A stretch of 54,503 bases of DNA from Bacillota bacterium. Lineage in GTDB: Bacteria > Bacillota > Clostridia > Oscillospirales > Ruminococcaceae. Both the position numbers and the translations under genes were made by a program. The notes below the pieces were generated by a model. It had not been told where the DNA came from and made no database searches. It saw only the letters and a program-made list of their open reading frames with translations. The stretch covers positions 1 to 54,503 of the forward strand of contig JAEYXR010000122.1 in the NCBI GenBank assembly GCA_023431215.1, given 5' to 3'. Positions 26,019 to 35,677 of the stretch are shown here, piece by piece. Numbering within the stretch: position 1 is the first letter of the stretch; each line of letters opens with the position of its first letter.

Positions 26019-28757
26019 ATGAGACGTTTTTTGCAAATTTTGCTGGTGGTGTGCATTCTTGCACTGGGAGGCACCCTTTTTTGGTGGTATCAAAGCTCCA
26101 ATGATGTGCCCAAAGAGGACATTGTTGGTTTTTACCACTACTACGGGTCTTCCAAAGGCTTTTTTGTCACCACGGGCGAGGATGGTGACTATCCCTCCAA
26201 GCCGGGACTTACCATAGAAGAGCAAAAGGCAGAGCTGGATGCGGTGGTGGCCTTTGCCAAAGAAAATGGGTTTAACGCAGTATTTTATGAAGCCATTTCG
26301 GAGCAAACGGCATGGTACCGTTCCAAACAGCACCCTGTACATAGCGATATTACCGCAGAAGATAATTTACTGAGTCACTTTGATCCCTTGGCGTATCTTT
26401 GTAAGCAAGCCGCCGCCGCACGGGTACAGGTGTTTGCCGTAGCAGATGCAGATGCGGATACGGTTTTGGAACTGACCAAGGGCTATGCACTGGCCGGTGT
26501 TTTGATGGATATGGCAGGTGGGCATGGCCCCAAGAAAGATGAAGTCAAACCATTGGTTGAACAGGTACGCAGTGCCATGAGCCAAAAATATTCTTCGGTG
26601 GCACTGGGGCTGCTGTTTGAAGGCAGCGGTAATGGAACAGTTACCCCTGAGCTGATAAAAGAACTGACCGCTGGGGATACCATTCAATTGGCAGTGCCGA
26701 TGATGCGCAGCAGTGTGGATGACAAGGAAAACGGCTACGCCGTGCAGCTGGAGCGGTGGATTGATGCTGTACAGGGCAGTGCAAGACTTTATACCGGAAA
26801 TGCTGTTTGCGCTGTGGTACAAAATAGTGATTTGGAATATGAAGATGCCAACGAAATCAGCTATCAACTCTTTATCAACTCCCTCCATTCCTCGGTGGCG
26901 GGGGCGGTGCTGCAAAATTATTCCCAATTGGCAGCCAATCAAGAAGAAGCGCAAATGTTGGTGAGCTTTATGAACAGCAATAGCAACCCCCTCCCGGACC
27001 TGACCCTGACAATCCCCAAAAAACTGGCCGTTACTTATCCATCTAAGGATATTACCACCACCGACAGTGCCATCTTTTTAATGGGTACCTCTGACCCTGA
27101 CCTGCCCCTTACCATAAATGGCAAGGAAGTGGAACGGATTTCCAAGGGGGGAAGCTTTGGCGTAAAGGTTGACCTGGCCATTGGTTCCAATACCTTTACC
27201 TTTCGTCAGGGCGAAATCTCTGACAAGGTGACCATTGTACGCAACCGGGCGGGCGGCGGTACAGGGCTCATTTCGGGCATTACCAAGGGCTCCATCTTCC
27301 CCAAATACGATTTGGGAGTGGACAGCAACGAAACCATAGAATTGAGCTGCATGGGCCCGGCGGGAGGAACCGTTACAGCCTCGGTAGGCGGTATGACCGT
27401 AACCTTAAAGCAGGCCGTGGCGGCTTCGCAAAATGGTGTGGCCGCAATTTATAAGGGCAGCATAACTCTAAACCCTGCCAACTACCCTGCTGATGAAACC
27501 AAGAGCATTGGCAAGGTGACCTATACTTTGACCTATGGAGGCAAAACAACCACCTATCAATCAGAGGGCAGAGTGATGGTGGCAGGCAAAAATACTCAGC
27601 TTGGTATGGAGGTAACGGAGTACCTTGCCAGTGTGCTCTCCAATAAAGACAATGATGACACCATTGTGGGCACCCTGAAGGTTGGGGCAAAAACACGCAT
27701 CAAAGGGCGTGCTGCTACCACACGAGGCGGCAGCCCTACCATAGCCTATCAGCTGGAAAACGGCGGTTGGATTTTGGCCGACAAGGTGCGTATTTTAGAA
27801 GGCAGCCAAAGCCCCGATTCTGTTTTGAGCGAAATTACCATGGAGCAGGATGACAAATCCCAGACGCTGGTCTTCCATGGGGGCACCCCTGCCGTTATCT
27901 CCAGGCGCAGCGACAACGAGCTTCAACTGGAGTTTTATGGAGCTACTGTCTCCGCAGATGTTTCTGCAATTGCAACCTCCTTTACCACTGCAATAGAGAC
28001 TCAACAAATAACCGGCGGTGTAAAGCTGACCCTGAAACTAACAAGCAGCAGTGACCTGTGGGGCTATGATGTTACCTACGATACCGAAAATAACCGCACA
28101 CTGGTGTATCTGCGACATCCCCCTACACGTTCTGTTACACCGGGTAAGCCCCTGGAGGGTGTTACTATTCTGCTGGACCCCGGACACGGGGGCAGTGACC
28201 CCGGAGCCTTGGGCGTAGCAGGAGAGACCGGCCCGGCAGAATCCGAAATTAATCTGGCGGCTGCCTGGGCGGTAAAATACCGTCTGGAGCAGCTGGGGGC
28301 CTCGGTTTCCATGACCCGTGTGGATGACGATACCAGGTCTTATCTCAATGACCGGTGTATTCTCAGCCAGCAGCAGCGTCCCGACATTTTTCTTTCCATC
28401 CACCACAATAGCACAGTGCTCACCAAGGATGTAAATACCGTAAGACGGATGGAAGTTTACTACCACGAGGCCATTGCAAAGCCACTGGCTGACAGCCTTA
28501 TGGCACGTTTGCCCGGCATGTTGGGCCGTGATGATTCAGAACCGGAGGAGAGCTACTATTATGTCACCCGTATGACCTATGCACCCTCGGTGCTTTTTGA
28601 GCTGGGTTACATTGTCAATCCCCGGGAGTATGAAGAAAGCTGCGACAGCCTCAATCTTTACAAAACAGCCTGCGGCATTGCTCAAGCTGTTCTGGATGTC
28701 ATTCCACTGCCAAAACCGGTGGAGGTATCATCAGAGCAGTCTTTGCCAAAAGCTTAA
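26019..28757 (+). CDS. N-acetylmuramoyl-L-alanine amidase with N-terminal GHL10-like domain
   Basis: A 912-residue exported protein. An N-terminal signal anchor (MRRFLQILLVVCILALGGTL) is followed by a TIM-barrel-like region (about 35-320; QKAELDAVVAFAKENGFNAV) resembling the GHL10 (DUF187) family. Strand-rich domains come next, with an SH3-like segment at about 530-590. A C-terminal amidase_3 domain (about 714-900) shows zinc ligands in LLDPGHGGSDPG, SEINLA and FLSIHHNS, and the catalytic glutamate in VLFELGYIVNP. It should cut the bond between muramic acid and the stem peptide in the wall. The start at 26019 has GAGGTAA 8 nt upstream; a longer reading from 25755 would skip the signal. Position beside sporulation genes suggests a spore or engulfment role. 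Confidence 0.88.
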   Translation: MRRFLQILLVVCILALGGTLFWWYQSSNDVPKEDIVGFYHYYGSSKGFFVTTGEDGDYPSKPGLTIEEQKAELDAVVAFAKENGFNAVFYEAISEQTAWYRSKQHPVHSDITAEDNLLSHFDPLAYLCKQAAAARVQVFAVADADADTVLELTKGYALAGVLMDMAGGHGPKKDEVKPLVEQVRSAMSQKYSSVALGLLFEGSGNGTVTPELIKELTAGDTIQLAVPMMRSSVDDKENGYAVQLERWIDAVQGSARLYTGNAVCAVVQNSDLEYEDANEISYQLFINSLHSSVAGAVLQNYSQLAANQEEAQMLVSFMNSNSNPLPDLTLTIPKKLAVTYPSKDITTTDSAIFLMGTSDPDLPLTINGKEVERISKGGSFGVKVDLAIGSNTFTFRQGEISDKVTIVRNRAGGGTGLISGITKGSIFPKYDLGVDSNETIELSCMGPAGGTVTASVGGMTVTLKQAVAASQNGVAAIYKGSITLNPANYPADETKSIGKVTYTLTYGGKTTTYQSEGRVMVAGKNTQLGMEVTEYLASVLSNKDNDDTIVGTLKVGAKTRIKGRAATTRGGSPTIAYQLENGGWILADKVRILEGSQSPDSVLSEITMEQDDKSQTLVFHGGTPAVISRRSDNELQLEFYGATVSADVSAIATSFTTAIETQQITGGVKLTLKLTSSSDLWGYDVTYDTENNRTLVYLRHPPTRSVTPGKPLEGVTILLDPGHGGSDPGALGVAGETGPAESEINLAAAWAVKYRLEQLGASVSMTRVDDDTRSYLNDRCILSQQQRPDIFLSIHHNSTVLTKDVNTVRRMEVYYHEAIAKPLADSLMARLPGMLGRDDSEPEESYYYVTRMTYAPSVLFELGYIVNPREYEESCDSLNLYKTACGIAQAVLDVIPLPKPVEVSSEQSLPKA

Positions 28758-28782
28758 ATAATAGTAAATTTTACAGTATGTG

Positions 28783-28830
28783 CAAGAGTGCCAAGCCACA
28801 ATGTATGATGGCTTGGCACTCTTGTCTTTT
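28783..28830 (+). terminator. Rho-independent terminator after the amidase
   Basis: A perfect 15-bp stem (28783-28797 with 28810-28824) with a 12-nt loop, followed by TCTTTTTAT. It is 26 nt after the amidase stop codon. Confidence 0.93.
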
Positions 28831-28980
28831 TATAAGCATAGAAAAAAAGTTACGATTTTTGTTTATTATGCTACTCTTTTTTGGCCCGGAACCAAAAAAG
28901 AAGAAAACTTGTATACCAAATCAGCACTCAGGTTAACAGCATATAGTTAATAATTATATAGCCTATAATCACAATAGTAT

Positions 28981-29010
28981 TTGCTTATTGACCTCCTTTT
29001 CAGCTATAAT
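28981..29010 (+). promoter_or_regulatory. Probable promoter of the hydratase gene
   Basis: TTGCTT (28981-28986), an 18-nt spacer and a perfect TATAAT (29005-29010). It lies about 118 nt before the hydratase start, in a 370-nt gap that otherwise contains only the amidase terminator and AT-rich sequence. Confidence 0.5.
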
Positions 29011-29127
29011 GATTCAAAAGAGCACTGTTGTGCAATAAAGTGGTAAAACATATAAACTGATTTGAAAAGAAAAAGCAGCCAAAAGATTCACATAAGCCTA
29101 ATAACGGCATGGAAAGGATGTAAGACA

Positions 29128-31410
29128 ATGATGAAACTGTATGATACCGGAGTTTATCTGGTAAACGGTGTGGACATTATCCCTGATGACCACAATGCAC
29201 AGGCAGCTCTTGCCCAAGCAGGTAAGAAGTCTGAAAGGGAGGATGCCAAGCGGGGAACTATGGCCTATTCCATTCTTAAGGCCCACGATACCTCAACGGA
29301 CGACAAAAATTTAAAAATTAAATTCGACTCCCTCACCTCCCACGATATTACCTATGTGGGCATTATCCAAACAGCCCGTGCCTCCGGCATGACCAAATTT
29401 CCCATGCCTTACGTCATGACCAACTGCCACAACAGCCTGTGTGCGGTGGGTGGTACCATCAACGAAGACGACCACATGTTTGCCCTTTCGGCAGCCAAAA
29501 AATATGGCGGTATTTATGTACCCACCAACCTGGCGGTTATTCACTCCTACAACCGGGAGATGATGTCCGGAGCCGGCAGAATGATTCTGGGTTCCGACAG
29601 CCACACCCGTTATGGTGCTTTGGGTACCATGGCTGTGGGCGAGGGCGGCGGCGAGCTTGCCAAGCAGCTGGTGGGACGCACCTATGACATGGCAAAGCCT
29701 GAAGTAATCGCCATTTATCTTACCGGCAAGCCACAGCCCGGCGTAGGTCCGCATGACGTTGCGTTGTCTATTGTAGGGGCTGTTTATAAAAACGGTTATG
29801 TTAAAAATAAGGTGATGGAATTTGTGGGCCCCGGCATTGCCGATTTGCCCGTAGGCTACCGCAACGGCATTGATGTTATGACCACAGAAACCACCTGCTG
29901 GAGCTCCATTTGGGTCACCGACCAAAAGGTAGAAGAATATTTTGAGATGCACGGCCGCAAAGAGGCATACCAAAAGCTTGAGCCTGCTGATGTGGCATAC
30001 TACGATGGGTTGATTTATATTGACCTTGCCGAGATTCAGCCAACCATTGCCATGCCCTTCCACCCCAGCAACATCTACACCATTGCTGAGCTAAAAGCCA
30101 ATATGATGGATATTCTGCATAAGGTGGAGACTGATTGCCTCAAACAGCTGGAAGGCAAAAAAGTGACCATGGATTTGTGCAGCAAGGTGAAAAACGGTGA
30201 GCTGTATGTTGACCAGGGTATTGTTGCAGGCTGCTCCGGCGGTATTTTTGACAATGTATGCACCGTGGCCAATATTTTGGATGGCAGAAGTTGCGGCAAT
30301 GGTACCTTTACCATGAGCGTTTACCCCGACAGCCAGCCTGCTTATATGGAGCTGGTGAAAAACGGCTCTATTGCAAAGCTGATGGAAGCGGGCGTTATCA
30401 TCCGTTCTGCGTTCTGCGGACCCTGCTTCGGCGCAGGCGATACTCCTGCCAATGGGGAATTTTCGATTCGCCACACCACCCGCAACTTCCCCAACCGCGA
30501 AGGCTCCAAGCCCGGCGAGGGACAGTTGTCATCCGTTGCACTGATGGATGCACGCTCCATTGCAGCCACCGCCATCAACGGCGGGCGCCTCACTGCAGCC
30601 AACGAGATAGACGCCAACTACAATGTGCCTAAGTACTATTTTGACAAGGGAATTTATGAAAAACGTGTTTACGACGGCTGGGGCAAGGCAGATACAGAGG
30701 CTGAACTCAAGTTTGGCCCCAACATCAAGGATTGGCCCAAGATTCCTGCCCTTACCGATGACCTGCTCTTAAAGGTGGTTTCTTACATTACCGACCCGGT
30801 TACCACCACCGACGAGCTGATTCCATCTGGTGAGACCTCCTCCTTCCGCTCCAATCCTCTGCGCCTGGCTGAATTTACCCTAAGCCGCAAGGACCCCGCT
30901 TATGTGGGTAAGGCCAAAGAAGTACAGGTGCTGGAGCACAACCGTGAAGCCGGCATCTGCAACAAAGAGGTGCTGGGTAGCGTTTATGAGGCCATTTGCA
31001 CCATCCCGGGCTGTGAGAACATTGACCCCGCCAAGGTGGGTGTGGGCAGCACCATTTATGCCATCAAGCCCGGCGACGGTTCAGCCAGAGAGCAGGCTGC
31101 CTCCTGCCAGCGGGTACTGGGGGCATGGGCAAACATTGCACAGGAGTATGCCACCAAGCGTTACCGCAGCAACTGCATCAACTGGGGCATGGTACCCTTT
31201 CTGCTGAAGGATGAGCCGGTATTTGGCATTGACGATTATGTCTTTGTACCTGGTTTGCGTGGGGCAGTACTGGAAGGCACTGAGGACATCAAGGCCTATG
31301 CCATTACCAAAGATGGTGTCAAGGAGTTTATGGTATCTATCGGCGGCCTGACCGAGGATGAAAAGAAGATTATTGCAGCAGGCTGTCTCATTAATTATTA
31401 CCGTTCTTAA
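29128..31410 (+). CDS. Aconitase-superfamily hydratase (YbhJ-like)
   Basis: A 760-residue protein of the aconitase superfamily, closest in length and motifs to the uncharacterised YbhJ group. It has the substrate-loop segment GSDSHTRYGALGTMAVGEGG (about 152-171) and the iron-sulfur cysteines: one in GCSGGIFDN and a pair in FCGPCFGAG, all compatible with a 4Fe-4S cluster. Such enzymes dehydrate and rehydrate a hydroxy-acid; the substrate of this group is unknown, so it should not be read as citrate aconitase. The ATG at 29128 has GGAAAGGA 9 nt upstream. It is monocistronic, with a strong terminator after it; no citrate synthase or leuCD genes are adjacent. Confidence 0.88.
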   Translation: MMKLYDTGVYLVNGVDIIPDDHNAQAALAQAGKKSEREDAKRGTMAYSILKAHDTSTDDKNLKIKFDSLTSHDITYVGIIQTARASGMTKFPMPYVMTNCHNSLCAVGGTINEDDHMFALSAAKKYGGIYVPTNLAVIHSYNREMMSGAGRMILGSDSHTRYGALGTMAVGEGGGELAKQLVGRTYDMAKPEVIAIYLTGKPQPGVGPHDVALSIVGAVYKNGYVKNKVMEFVGPGIADLPVGYRNGIDVMTTETTCWSSIWVTDQKVEEYFEMHGRKEAYQKLEPADVAYYDGLIYIDLAEIQPTIAMPFHPSNIYTIAELKANMMDILHKVETDCLKQLEGKKVTMDLCSKVKNGELYVDQGIVAGCSGGIFDNVCTVANILDGRSCGNGTFTMSVYPDSQPAYMELVKNGSIAKLMEAGVIIRSAFCGPCFGAGDTPANGEFSIRHTTRNFPNREGSKPGEGQLSSVALMDARSIAATAINGGRLTAANEIDANYNVPKYYFDKGIYEKRVYDGWGKADTEAELKFGPNIKDWPKIPALTDDLLLKVVSYITDPVTTTDELIPSGETSSFRSNPLRLAEFTLSRKDPAYVGKAKEVQVLEHNREAGICNKEVLGSVYEAICTIPGCENIDPAKVGVGSTIYAIKPGDGSAREQAASCQRVLGAWANIAQEYATKRYRSNCINWGMVPFLLKDEPVFGIDDYVFVPGLRGAVLEGTEDIKAYAITKDGVKEFMVSIGGLTEDEKKIIAAGCLINYYRS

Positions 31411-31444
31411 TTTAAAAGTTTTTCTGCCAAAAGCAACAAAAAAA

Positions 31445-31488
31445 AGCCGTACCAGCTTCCTGTTTGGAAGCTGGTACGGCTTTTTTTG
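31445..31488. terminator. Bidirectional terminator between hydratase and GGDEF/EAL genes
   Basis: A 16-bp perfect stem (31445-31460 with 31466-31481) with A-run before and T-run after. It serves both convergent genes. Confidence 0.95.
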
Positions 31489-34400
31489 TCATACTTCTAA
31501 AGCAGACAGGTATTTTGTTTCAAAATCTTGCAGTGTAATTGCTTTGTTAAAATAATAGCCCTGACCAAAATCACAACCCAGACGGCACAGAGCCTTCAGT
31601 TGATCCTCTGTCTCAATGCCTTCTGTCACCACTTCTATCTGCAGAGCATGGCAGGCATCAATTAGGCTTTTTACAATGATGCGTGTGCTTTCATTCGAAA
31701 CGATATCGCAGGCAATGGTACGGTCAATTTTCAGCGTATTTAGTGGAAGCGCTGAAAGAATGGACAAATTGCTATACATAGTGCCAAAGTCATCCAAAGA
31801 AAGATGATATCCTTTTTGAATTATTTTGCGGCAAATGGAAGCCAACTCATCCCGTTCTACATGACCGTAGCTTTCTGTAATTTCTATTTCTATCCAATGA
31901 GCGGGTATGCCATATTCCAGGCGAATAGCTTCCATGGTATCCACAATGTTTTGCTGTAGCAGAGTAAGGCGGGAAAAATTTAATGAAATAACCATCAAAG
32001 GTAACCCGCGCTTTTCCCAATCCACCAGTGCTTGGCACACTTTGCGGAACATAAACAGGTCCAAATAATGCACTGCGCCCAGGTCCTCCAGGGGATGAAT
32101 ATATTTGTCAGGACAAAGAAGGCCGTATTTTGGATGATGAAGCCGGGATAATGCTTCTGCGCCTACAACTTTGTGGGATTGAAGCAGCGCTTTGGGCTGC
32201 AGATAGATACGATAGTAGTCCTTTTCCAGAGTTTCCGTTAGCTCGCGCAGCATGGCAGACTGGTGGCTGGAGGATAAGTTTTGGGAGCTTTCATAATATC
32301 GTCTTTTATCAATCTGACGGCGCTGGTCGGCACATTTCATCAAGGCGTCCAAATCAATAAAGGTATCCGACCATGCATAACCAACAGAGATGCTGTTGTT
32401 ATAGCCTTTGCACATGGCACTTTGAAGCTGTTGGCAACGGGCTTTAAATATATCGTGATCAATATTCTCACAAAAAACCCAAAACTCATCTCCGTCAAAG
32501 CGATATACTTGTCCAGCCTTAATAATTTCTTCCAAAGTTTTTGCGGTAAAACACACCACACTATCACCATAACGGTAGCCTAATTTTTCATTCAGCTGTT
32601 TAAGCCCGTTGATATCCACCGAAACCACACCCATAGAAGAAAGCGATTCCGAAACAAAAGCAAGATGATAGGCTTGAAAGCTTTCTCGGTTATACAGCCC
32701 CGTCAGGCTGTCGTGTGTGTGATGGTACTGATGATTGGCCTGCAGACGGTGGTTGCAGAGTCCGCCGGCAAAAAAATGTGCTGCGGCATCCAGCAGAGCC
32801 AGGTTGTTTTGCTGTAGCAATGGATTGCAGATGATTAGAAAGCCGATGGCCTGCTCCTTGCAAATGAGAGGAACAACCATCAGGGAAGAAAAGCCACAGG
32901 AAGTCAGAGGTTCAATTTCATCCGGATACAAAGTGGAATAGTTATTACAGCTGATGACAGAAGCCTGCTGTGGGTTAAGAGCAGCCAGCCAGCAGGGGAT
33001 ATGGCTGTTGTTGCTTAGCGATAAACTTTTGGGCAGAGAAAAATTTTCTGCTATCCACGCATGGTGGCAAAGAATATCCAAGTTATCTGATGACACTTCA
33101 AAAATCAGACAGCAGGCTGCACTATAATATTGGCCAAGCTGCTTAAGGGCAGTTTGAATACTGCCATCTTCATAGGAGATAAGCTCTGTTGCAAGATTCA
33201 GTAGCAAGTGAGAGTTATAGGTAAAATCATCGGTTGTGTGGGGCGGAACACTAGTTTTTTGGTGGTTTGTGGGTTTATCGCTAAAAACAACCAGATCACC
33301 AATGCGTTGAGTAGAAGCTACACTCAGTGCCTCAGAAGCATTGGCATAAAGGGTTTCAAAGCTATCAGTTTCACCACTGGCAAATGCAATTCCAGACAGA
33401 ATTTGCAGCGGCATATCTATTTTTGCAAAAAGATTGGGGCAGGACAGTATCTGTATTACATTTTGAACACGCTCTGTTACCCAACGTTTATTTCCATCAT
33501 CTGCTATAAGAACAGCAAAGGTATCGTCTTCTATCCTGCCGATTATTTGTACCAGACCAAGCTGCATTTCCAACACCGTATAAAGCTGGCGAAGCATATT
33601 GTTAAAAGCATTATCGTCTGCTTGGCGCAGAATATCACTGTAGTTGCTAATACGCAGCAGTAGCAAAGCATTTAGTTTCTTGTTTGTATACTTTAGATAA
33701 GAGCTTACCATTTGCTGAAAGGTGTCTTTGCTGTAGGCATTGGTACTGCAGTCTTTTTCGGCACTCTGGGCCAGCTCCAGCTCTATCTTTTTCTTTTCAT
33801 CAATATTTATTAAATATCCGTAAAAATACAGGTGGCCGCAGGTTGAATCCTCTATCATATGGATGGTATCGTTGACCCAATAAATCTGTCCGGTAGCTCT
33901 GCAGGTTCTGCGGTACTCCAAGGAAATAGTGTCTTGCCCGCAGGCGTGGGCATTTATAATAGCCTCTAAAGAAAAGACAGTAAAAAATTTGTCTTTTTCT
34001 TCTGTGTTTGCAATGTTTGCAGAGATCATTTGCAACATTTTGCTGTATGTAAGGGAAGCCGAAAGACGCTGCGAACGGTATCCAGGCTCCTCCAAAAAGT
34101 CTACGTTGTCCATGGTCAGATTTATTTTGCAGGCTGCAATGGTATTGTGGATGTTTATGTTATGTAAAATCCAGTCCTGTAAGGACAAATCTGAGCTTTT
34201 TATGGTATCGTTGTTCAAAAAACTGAGGTTTTTTGTATCTTCCTCTGAAGCAGGAGTGTCGATATCAGTCGTCTGGTCATGATAGTTTAGCAGTGACATT
34301 GCAGGGTCATAAAAGCAGTACCGGTTTTTTCCTCTTTTTTTTGCCCGGTAAAGAGCAACATCTGCCTTGTAAAACAACTGTTCATAATTATGACCGTCAC

Positions 34401-35397
34401 GGCCAGTAAGGGCAATGCCAATGCTGCCTGTAACAGGGCAGGAAAGATAATGTTGCTCCAACGTTCCGTTCAGTAGTGCCAAAATATACCCGGCGCGGCA
34501 TTCTACATTTTTAACACTTCCTATATTGGGCAAGAACACAATAAATTCATCACCGCCAAAGCGTGCCACCACATCGCTGGCTCTGCAAATTCTTTGCAGG
34601 CCATAAGCCAATTCTGTCAATACCACATCACCCTGGGCATGGCCCAAAGAGTCGTTAATATGTTTAAAATTGTCCAGGTCTATAATCATAAAGGCGTCGG
34701 TATTCCGCTGTAAAAGTAGGTGGTTTTTGATGATTTGCTCGGCAGCCCCACGGTTGTATAATTTGGTAAGGCTGTCGGTATCGCGCTCTTGTTCAATTAA
34801 ACTTCTGTTGATGATATCTGCAAGTTTTGTGTGAATAGTGTGGTTATTTACAAAAATGGCCACCAAATAAAAGACAATACAGTTTACAGTATCGGTGAGT
34901 ATTAATGCAGGTTCTTTTTTATATGTGATGATAAACAGATAAATAATGGTAATACCTGCCAAATATAGATTGATTCGATAAGGCTTGTCGATGATAAGCA
35001 GAGGCAAAGCCACCATAAAAACACAAAAGGCTGTGGCATTTAAATGAACCTGATGCCATGCACCTATATAAATAGCCAAAGCAAAGCAAATGCTGAAAAA
35101 AGTATAAAAAAGCAGTAAATAAGCACTATTTTTGTAGTAATGAATATGCTTACTAAGTAAATATACCACTACCATACATAGGGCCGCGACCAGATAAGCT
35201 TTGGTAAGGGGGAAAAGAGGAGGGAACAGCAGACTTACGGCAGTGAGGATAAAATAGGCCAATGAGCCAAAAAGGCTGGTAATGCGAAGTGTTTTTAAGT
35301 TTGAGCTGCATATAGCTGCTTTGTTTTTGGTATAGACGGAGCTTTCAATGCCTCCAAATAAAATTTTTTGGAAGAAAGCTATCATCAAGGATGTCAT
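31489..35397 (-). CDS. Multidomain cyclic-di-GMP signalling protein (GGDEF x3, GAF, EAL)
   Basis: A 1302-residue membrane protein. Six membrane helices (about 40-185) precede a first GGDEF domain (about 205-365) with an intact RFGGDEF motif, so it may make cyclic-di-GMP. A PAS-like region follows (about 410-555), then a degenerate GGDEF-like domain (GRIEDDTF in place of GGDEF), a GAF domain (about 730-890), a third GGDEF domain (about 900-1055) with FDGDEF, and an EAL domain (about 1065-1302). The EAL domain keeps its catalytic motifs: QPKALL, AEALSRL, ITES, SLDDFGT, KIDR and EGIE. It therefore looks able both to make and to degrade the messenger. The ATG at 35397 has GAAAGGC 9 nt upstream. 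It is unlinked to obvious targets. Confidence 0.9.
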   Translation of the reverse strand: MTSLMIAFFQKILFGGIESSVYTKNKAAICSSNLKTLRITSLFGSLAYFILTAVSLLFPPLFPLTKAYLVAALCMVVVYLLSKHIHYYKNSAYLLLFYTFFSICFALAIYIGAWHQVHLNATAFCVFMVALPLLIIDKPYRINLYLAGITIIYLFIITYKKEPALILTDTVNCIVFYLVAIFVNNHTIHTKLADIINRSLIEQERDTDSLTKLYNRGAAEQIIKNHLLLQRNTDAFMIIDLDNFKHINDSLGHAQGDVVLTELAYGLQRICRASDVVARFGGDEFIVFLPNIGSVKNVECRAGYILALLNGTLEQHYLSCPVTGSIGIALTGRDGHNYEQLFYKADVALYRAKKRGKNRYCFYDPAMSLLNYHDQTTDIDTPASEEDTKNLSFLNNDTIKSSDLSLQDWILHNINIHNTIAACKINLTMDNVDFLEEPGYRSQRLSASLTYSKMLQMISANIANTEEKDKFFTVFSLEAIINAHACGQDTISLEYRRTCRATGQIYWVNDTIHMIEDSTCGHLYFYGYLINIDEKKKIELELAQSAEKDCSTNAYSKDTFQQMVSSYLKYTNKKLNALLLLRISNYSDILRQADDNAFNNMLRQLYTVLEMQLGLVQIIGRIEDDTFAVLIADDGNKRWVTERVQNVIQILSCPNLFAKIDMPLQILSGIAFASGETDSFETLYANASEALSVASTQRIGDLVVFSDKPTNHQKTSVPPHTTDDFTYNSHLLLNLATELISYEDGSIQTALKQLGQYYSAACCLIFEVSSDNLDILCHHAWIAENFSLPKSLSLSNNSHIPCWLAALNPQQASVISCNNYSTLYPDEIEPLTSCGFSSLMVVPLICKEQAIGFLIICNPLLQQNNLALLDAAAHFFAGGLCNHRLQANHQYHHTHDSLTGLYNRESFQAYHLAFVSESLSSMGVVSVDINGLKQLNEKLGYRYGDSVVCFTAKTLEEIIKAGQVYRFDGDEFWVFCENIDHDIFKARCQQLQSAMCKGYNNSISVGYAWSDTFIDLDALMKCADQRRQIDKRRYYESSQNLSSSHQSAMLRELTETLEKDYYRIYLQPKALLQSHKVVGAEALSRLHHPKYGLLCPDKYIHPLEDLGAVHYLDLFMFRKVCQALVDWEKRGLPLMVISLNFSRLTLLQQNIVDTMEAIRLEYGIPAHWIEIEITESYGHVERDELASICRKIIQKGYHLSLDDFGTMYSNLSILSALPLNTLKIDRTIACDIVSNESTRIIVKSLIDACHALQIEVVTEGIETEDQLKALCRLGCDFGQGYYFNKAITLQDFETKYLSALEV

Positions 35398-35625
35398 TGT
35401 TGCACAGCCTTTCAATACAATTTGTATATAAATTATCAAAATTAAGCTATAATATACTTTTTGTATTATTTTTAATGAGTAAAATTATAAGTGACAAAAT
35501 TTGAGTCACAAATTTAAAATCAATTACATTAACACTTAAAAGTATAGCAAAAAAGCATTTTTGGTTCAATGAACAAATGCCAATAGAGAGAGAAAACCTT
35601 ATCACACTTTTATATTGCTGATACG

Positions 35626-35660
35626 TAAAAGGACGCTTGTTTACAAAACAAGCGTCCTTT
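35626..35660 (-). terminator. Terminator after the short-chain dehydrogenase
   Basis: A strong stem (about 35627-35642 with 35645-35660; AAAGGACGCTTGTTT against AAACAAGCGTCCTTT) lies 18 nt after the dehydrogenase stop, with a short T-run on the minus strand. Confidence 0.82.
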
Positions 35661-35677
35661 GATAAATTGAGTCAGTA

